Origin: Trichoplax sp. H2
Taxonomy: Eukaryota > Placozoa > Uniplacotomia > Trichoplacea
NCBI GenBank assembly: GCA_003344405.1
Contig: NOWV01000020.1
Span: 620,001-684,000, forward strand
Length of the DNA: 64,000 nucleotides
Reading direction: 5' to 3'
Part shown: in pieces, positions 60,136-64,000 of the stretch
How positions within the stretch are numbered: the first letter of the stretch is position 1
Layout of the letters: each line of letters begins with the position of its first letter
The notes under the pieces: generated by a model
Told to the model about the DNA's origin: nothing
Seen by the model: only the letters and a program-made list of their open reading frames with translations
Databases searched by the model: none
Position numbers and translations under genes: made by a program

Positions 60136-62766
60136 TGAAATAGAATTGGACATTGGTTAATGACAGTATCTTTTACGAAATCTTCTTACTATGCAAACCT
60201 TCAAATCGATCTAGAATGACTTTATCGCGCATAAAATGGAAAGAAGCATCATTATGAAGAATTTAAAATAACGCGAATGTTACAATGATAAGATACAAAC
60301 TAATATTTAGGTATCAGTAATGGAACGAATAAGTTTCTATGATATCCAAGGCGATGGATTACACCCAAGTTTTTTTACAAAGATGAAGTAATTAAAAATT
60401 ACTTTACTCCTGCTACATATTAATAGATTGATTTTGGATCATAACATTGACTATTTTCATCTTGGCTTTTCAACCGATACCATGAAAAAGTGGGAGTCTT
60501 CCTTAGAAACTGTTATCATAATGAAAAGCTTTATATATTATAAATACCTTAATTAATGACAGAAAATTTGACTATATCGGATACTTTAAAGGCAGTCTTA
60601 CAAATTGCCTTTCACCGAATTTTTGCAATAGAACGACTTTATCTTTATTTTTTAAAATAATTTTAATTTCTACTTAGAAACGATGAGAGGAGGTCAAAAT
60701 GTTGGCAGTTTTTGCAAGATGCTTTCTATCTTATTAGAGATATGGTTGCATCTCATTTCTTTTGCAAACATTTATTGGAAACCCTAAATCCTAAGTAGAA
60801 ATCATAAATAGAATGTATCGACAAGGCTGCAATCTAGTACTCACTCTATATAATACAGAAATAACTTACAAGTTTTGTTCTACAAAGGATTTGCTAGCAG
60901 CAGTATTGCCATGTAGTCGTATTTGCGAACTTAAATTCTTTATAGTTATCTTTCATTAGGATAGAGACCAAATGTTTCACTGACTATGGCAATTCTCATT
61001 AGATAGCCATTTATGACATTCTCATTTTAGGTTTCAGTAGATCGTTAATAGTATTCTATAAAGGAAAAGATTGATTTTATAATAACAAATTTTAATATTT
61101 CATATTGATGATCAACAGTAAACATTAATTACACTGTTGAGTCTCGATGTTAAAGAAGGCCTTTCTTGATATGGCACATACAATATGCAAGAATGAAAAT
61201 TTAGTAATTTATTTTAAAAGTTATTTTTGTGATAAATTCTATTCTATTTTATATTGATCTATGAGCTATCGATTCGGGCATTAAAGAAATAAAATTAGTT
61301 TCTTACGCATACTAACAAGTTTTAACACTTTCGAATAGTTTTAGGGAAATTTATAAGGAAATAAAGAAATAGTGACGATAGTGAATAGCGACATCATATA
61401 AAATTGTTAATAATCATGTTATGAAGAAGCATTAGAGAATTTAGATCGGATGAATTTTGTAAATTAAAATCCTAATTTTACTCTATTCAGTTTAATGTTG
61501 TAAATTATTTTAACATCTGATCTAAGGTTATACGTAGCTTTCATTTTTATATACCTATTTAATTTATCATACGTGACTCTTACAGAAATCAGTAAAATGG
61601 TTGAGTTCTTAACCATCTTAAAACTAGAACATTAATATTGCCGAATTAAAAATTAAACGAACTCGATTACTATAGTAATTAAAAATTTGTTACTTATTGT
61701 AATTAACTGTAAACTTCCTGCATGTTCTACTTATAGACTTACAGACCTTAGTAGCATGGTTGAGTTCTTATACAACTTAAACTGAAACATTCATATCACT
61801 TAAATAGAAAGAAACTCGAAGAGTTTGTTTCAATTTAGTAGACCCGAAATAGGAAATAGATAGCAAATTAAAAAACAAGTAGTACTACTGGAGAATCGAT
61901 CTATTAGAAATCTGTTCCTAGTCGACTACATGGCTTAGTGCTAAACACAGCTTTGCACTTTATTTCGATTAAATATGATCGGATTTCACCAAGGGCGGGG
62001 TAGCGAATAGATTATAAACATTGTTGCATCGATATGACGACAACTATGCAGGAAATAGCCGAGAGGTCAGGATTATGACGCTAATCTTTTAAAGATATCG
62101 TGTTGCTACAAATATTATTAATTAATATAATATTGAACAATTGTTAAGTGCAGTCTGAAGATAGATTCATTAATTTACACTTTAAAGTCAGTTAAAAACT
62201 CATTGGTGGATAGAATTGAAAATTAAGGTATTTTCTTAAGAGTTAAGAGCCAACGATACGGGTCAGGAATATATATTTATTAGCATGAATAATGCCGATA
62301 GCTACCACTAATAGTATACATCTAATTGGTTTTCTAAGTCAAATCATTCGTACAGAGCATTCAAAGCTAAAAGATCTTCACGCCTCGATACACGAATTTA
62401 AGTTATAACTACGCGCTAAAAATTGACAAAAAAACTAAAATGGAACTTTTAAGTAAAATTAGTAACAAGACTTTATTTCAATTTATATTTAAAATTAGAA
62501 TCCAGAATTTGATTAACACTATCTTTACATATTTGAACATTATAAGGACTGATGCTATTTCGCAATGATAGAAACCTATGTAATAAAGAAGAGCTTTTTC
62601 TTGTTATAAGGCCCATGTACTACCTATATTTACAGTGTAAATAAATACTATATACATACAATGCCAGTCCTATCTTATTATAATATAATATTCCCATAAC
62701 TAGTAATCTTCATTTTTAATTTTCATATTTAGAATAAAATTAATGCGGTCAATATAATCTTTAATA
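60136..62766. other. Convergent non-coding region
   Basis: AT-rich DNA between two converging genes. No gene is recognised. It contains a diverged two-copy repeat (61579-61820). A 23-codon frame at 60319 preceded by an acceptor-like TTTAG is probably chance. Confidence 0.45.
61579..61820. repeat. Diverged two-copy tandem repeat, ~159-bp spacing
   Basis: 'CTTACAGA..TTAGTA..ATGGTTGAGTTCTTA' type blocks at 61579 and 61738 are followed by shared 'ACTTAAA' / 'AACATT' and 'AAACTCGA' elements. Similarity is modest. Confidence 0.5.
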
Positions 62767-63090
62767 CTAAAATACATCCATAATAATTCCATGAGCTAAA
62801 GTCTCCCTAGCATTATGGTATTGTGATACTTGCTCAAGTTCTTCAGGAGCGATCAATTGACTTTTTTTAATATCCGTAGCAAAGCGATATATAGTGGAAA
62901 TGACTTCTTTCTTTAGTTTTTTATCATTTAGTGCAGCCTCTGCATTGCTATCTCCTAATGCAACCAATAATGGTAAATAACCGATCAAGAATGCTGCCAA
63001 AGGCTTGGCTAGGGATGTTAATCGTTGCAATTGACCAAAAGACATTATGGCTGCAAATGTAAAAATAACAATACACAGCATGCGGATAAA
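62767..63090 (-). CDS. C-terminal part of the membrane protein, downstream of an in-frame stop
   Basis: On the minus strand this frame continues directly, without shift, from the upstream open frame after a single TGA (63093-63091). It reads FIRMLCIVIFTFAAIM, a hydrophobic segment, another hydrophobic stretch (PLAAFLIGYLPLLVAL) and a charged C-terminus ending MDVF. If translated on its own it would start at ATG 63081 (104 residues). The hydrophobic character matches the upstream part, so it is most simply the tail of the same protein, separated by a nonsense change, an assembly error or a recoded stop. Confidence 0.55.
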   Translation of the reverse strand, partial: FIRMLCIVIFTFAAIMSFGQLQRLTSLAKPLAAFLIGYLPLLVALGDSNAEAALNDKKLKKEVISTIYRFATDIKKSQLIAPEELEQVSQYHNARETLAHGIIMDVF

Positions 63091-64000
63091 TCATATAAAA
63101 GTTCTCCTAGATGATCCTAGATGCTGAGCACAAACTTCCTTATATACAGCTAAGGGAACATAAGCTGCACCATGATGGTCTTCGAAAAATAATGTCTTAA
63201 TTTTTTGCAATGGTGTAAATGTTTGATCTAATGATGTTTCCTCGTCATCATAAAGTGGCTGTTTGGGTATATCGATAGGATCGATACGAGAGTTTTTCAT
63301 TTTTAATGGTGGCAAAGTATACTTTCGATGCTTTCTTCTTGTTTCCGGTTTATTTTGTTGTTGGTCATCGACAACAGCTTTGCCCAAGATTTCACGTTGC
63401 TTATCCAACGAAAACTGACTCTCACGGTTAGATTCTAATTTTTCACATATTTCAAATGCTAATTTTTTCAATTTTTGCTTTCTAACATAGCGATCAGATA
63501 TCACCGAGAATAAATAGTATATAATGATCACGATAAATATAAGATAGGGTGTACTGACATCAGCGTTAACAATTATTCCTACTACAGTAAATGCAAAAGT
63601 ATAAAGAATGAGATAGGCCGACACTGCAAGCAGACCGATTAAAATGATATAAAAATACAGGGAGCAAATGAAAAAGATGATGATCAATAAAATATTGCAC
63701 AAACCAGTGATTTTACGCGATAATATTTTATGTACCCCAGCTATGGAAGTTAAAAAGCAATAAACAAGGGGTATTGGCATCAATAAGAAAACAACAAAAA
63801 CAGGTAGACATAATATTAAAACTACTACTGGGAGTAGACCGGTTGCCAACGTAAAGCCGATACAGCTAAATAATTGTTCATACATATTAACCGATTGCAA
63901 CATTTGCTTTTTAGCAGCTGTCCAATATTGAATTGGTGTATCCCACACCCAAATTCGATAATTACTCCAATAAGTTGAACTGAAAAGTAAGCTACGATTT
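63091..64000 (-). CDS. Multi-pass membrane protein of unknown family (5' truncated by window edge)
   Basis: The minus-strand frame is open to the window edge, so the start lies outside. The GTG at 63948 is not a real start; residues before it (STYWSNYRIWVWD) continue the protein. Hydrophobic segments follow in order: FTLATGLLPVVVLILCLPV, an adjacent VFLLMPIPLVYCFL, LLIIIFFICSLYFYIILIGL, LILYTFAFTVVGIIV and LIFIVIIIYYLFSVI. A cytosolic-looking charged stretch follows (KLKKLAFEICEKLE, KPETRRKHRKYTLPP, DDEETSLDQTF), ending HLGSSRRTFI before TGA. I do not recognise the family. The in-frame continuation after the stop has further hydrophobic segments, so the functional protein may be longer. Confidence 0.7.
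   Translation of the reverse strand, partial: NRSLLFSSTYWSNYRIWVWDTPIQYWTAAKKQMLQSVNMYEQLFSCIGFTLATGLLPVVVLILCLPVFVVFLLMPIPLVYCFLTSIAGVHKILSRKITGLCNILLIIIFFICSLYFYIILIGLLAVSAYLILYTFAFTVVGIIVNADVSTPYLIFIVIIIYYLFSVISDRYVRKQKLKKLAFEICEKLESNRESQFSLDKQREILGKAVVDDQQQNKPETRRKHRKYTLPPLKMKNSRIDPIDIPKQPLYDDEETSLDQTFTPLQKIKTLFFEDHHGAAYVPLAVYKEVCAQHLGSSRRTFI

Noticed and set aside
60319-60390. Alternative last exon of the NACHT gene (23 codons after an acceptor-like TTTAG)
   Set aside because: It is too short and unlike TPR sequence. The exon ending at 60135 has a clear acceptor, frame and stop.
1-64000. CRISPR arrays, operons or bacterial-type promoters
   Set aside because: The genes are spliced eukaryotic genes. 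Tandem repeats lack the short, constant repeat plus unique spacer pattern.

Overview
This window looks like the nuclear genome of a small, AT-rich, early-branching animal. The genes have many short GT-AG introns. They include metazoan signalling and RNA-processing genes: a CRK adaptor, the p47 cofactor NSFL1C, PHAX, ZCCHC7, glucoside xylosyltransferases and a class A GPCR. Two genes, the GPCR and a sacsin/NO VEIN-like ATPase, have no introns in their coding sequence. A placozoan such as Trichoplax or Hoilungia fits best from gene style and composition, but I infer this; no marker in the window proves it.

Layout. 1-8505: no recognisable gene. 8506-9492: single-exon rhodopsin-like GPCR (+). 9.7-14.7 kb: mostly non-coding, with a tandem duplication, a MITE-like hairpin and a possible CRK first exon. 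14.7-17.3 kb: CRK (+), with a second MITE-like element in one intron. 17.9-19.4 kb: an 89-bp tandem satellite with two 20-N assembly gaps. 20.3-23.9 kb: p47/NSFL1C (+), 12 constitutive exons plus a possible cassette exon encoding a hydrophobic segment. 24.7-25.8 kb: mTERF-family gene (-), convergent with p47 and divergent from PHAX (+, 26.9-28.6 kb).

29.5-35.7 kb: two GXYLT-type glycosyltransferase genes head to head, with identical exon boundaries in the catalytic part. Between them lies an array of about five ~220-250-bp units full of GTACAGTGTAC-type palindromes. 37.8-42.2 kb: intronless 1451-residue protein with an N-terminal sacsin-type HSP90-like ATPase and a C-terminal NOV_C/DUF3883 domain (+). 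43.7-45.9 kb: ZCCHC7 (-), five zinc knuckles over at least eight exons. 48.0-48.85 kb: diverged ~200-bp tandem repeats. 50.0-60.1 kb: 24-exon gene for a 1106-residue DUF4062-NACHT-TPR protein of the NPHP3/TEP1/DDB_G0287407-like class (+). 62.8-64.0 kb: multi-pass membrane protein (-), cut by the window edge and interrupted by one in-frame TGA.

The genes do not form an operon or an obvious shared pathway. Two of them, the sacsin/NOV protein and the DUF4062-NACHT-TPR protein, belong to large multidomain ATPase classes that recur in self/non-self or proteostasis systems, but nothing here shows that they act together. I assembled exons by hand from splice sites, reading phase and family similarity. 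Junctions with matched phase are strong; 5' ends of CRK and ZCCHC7 are uncertain.
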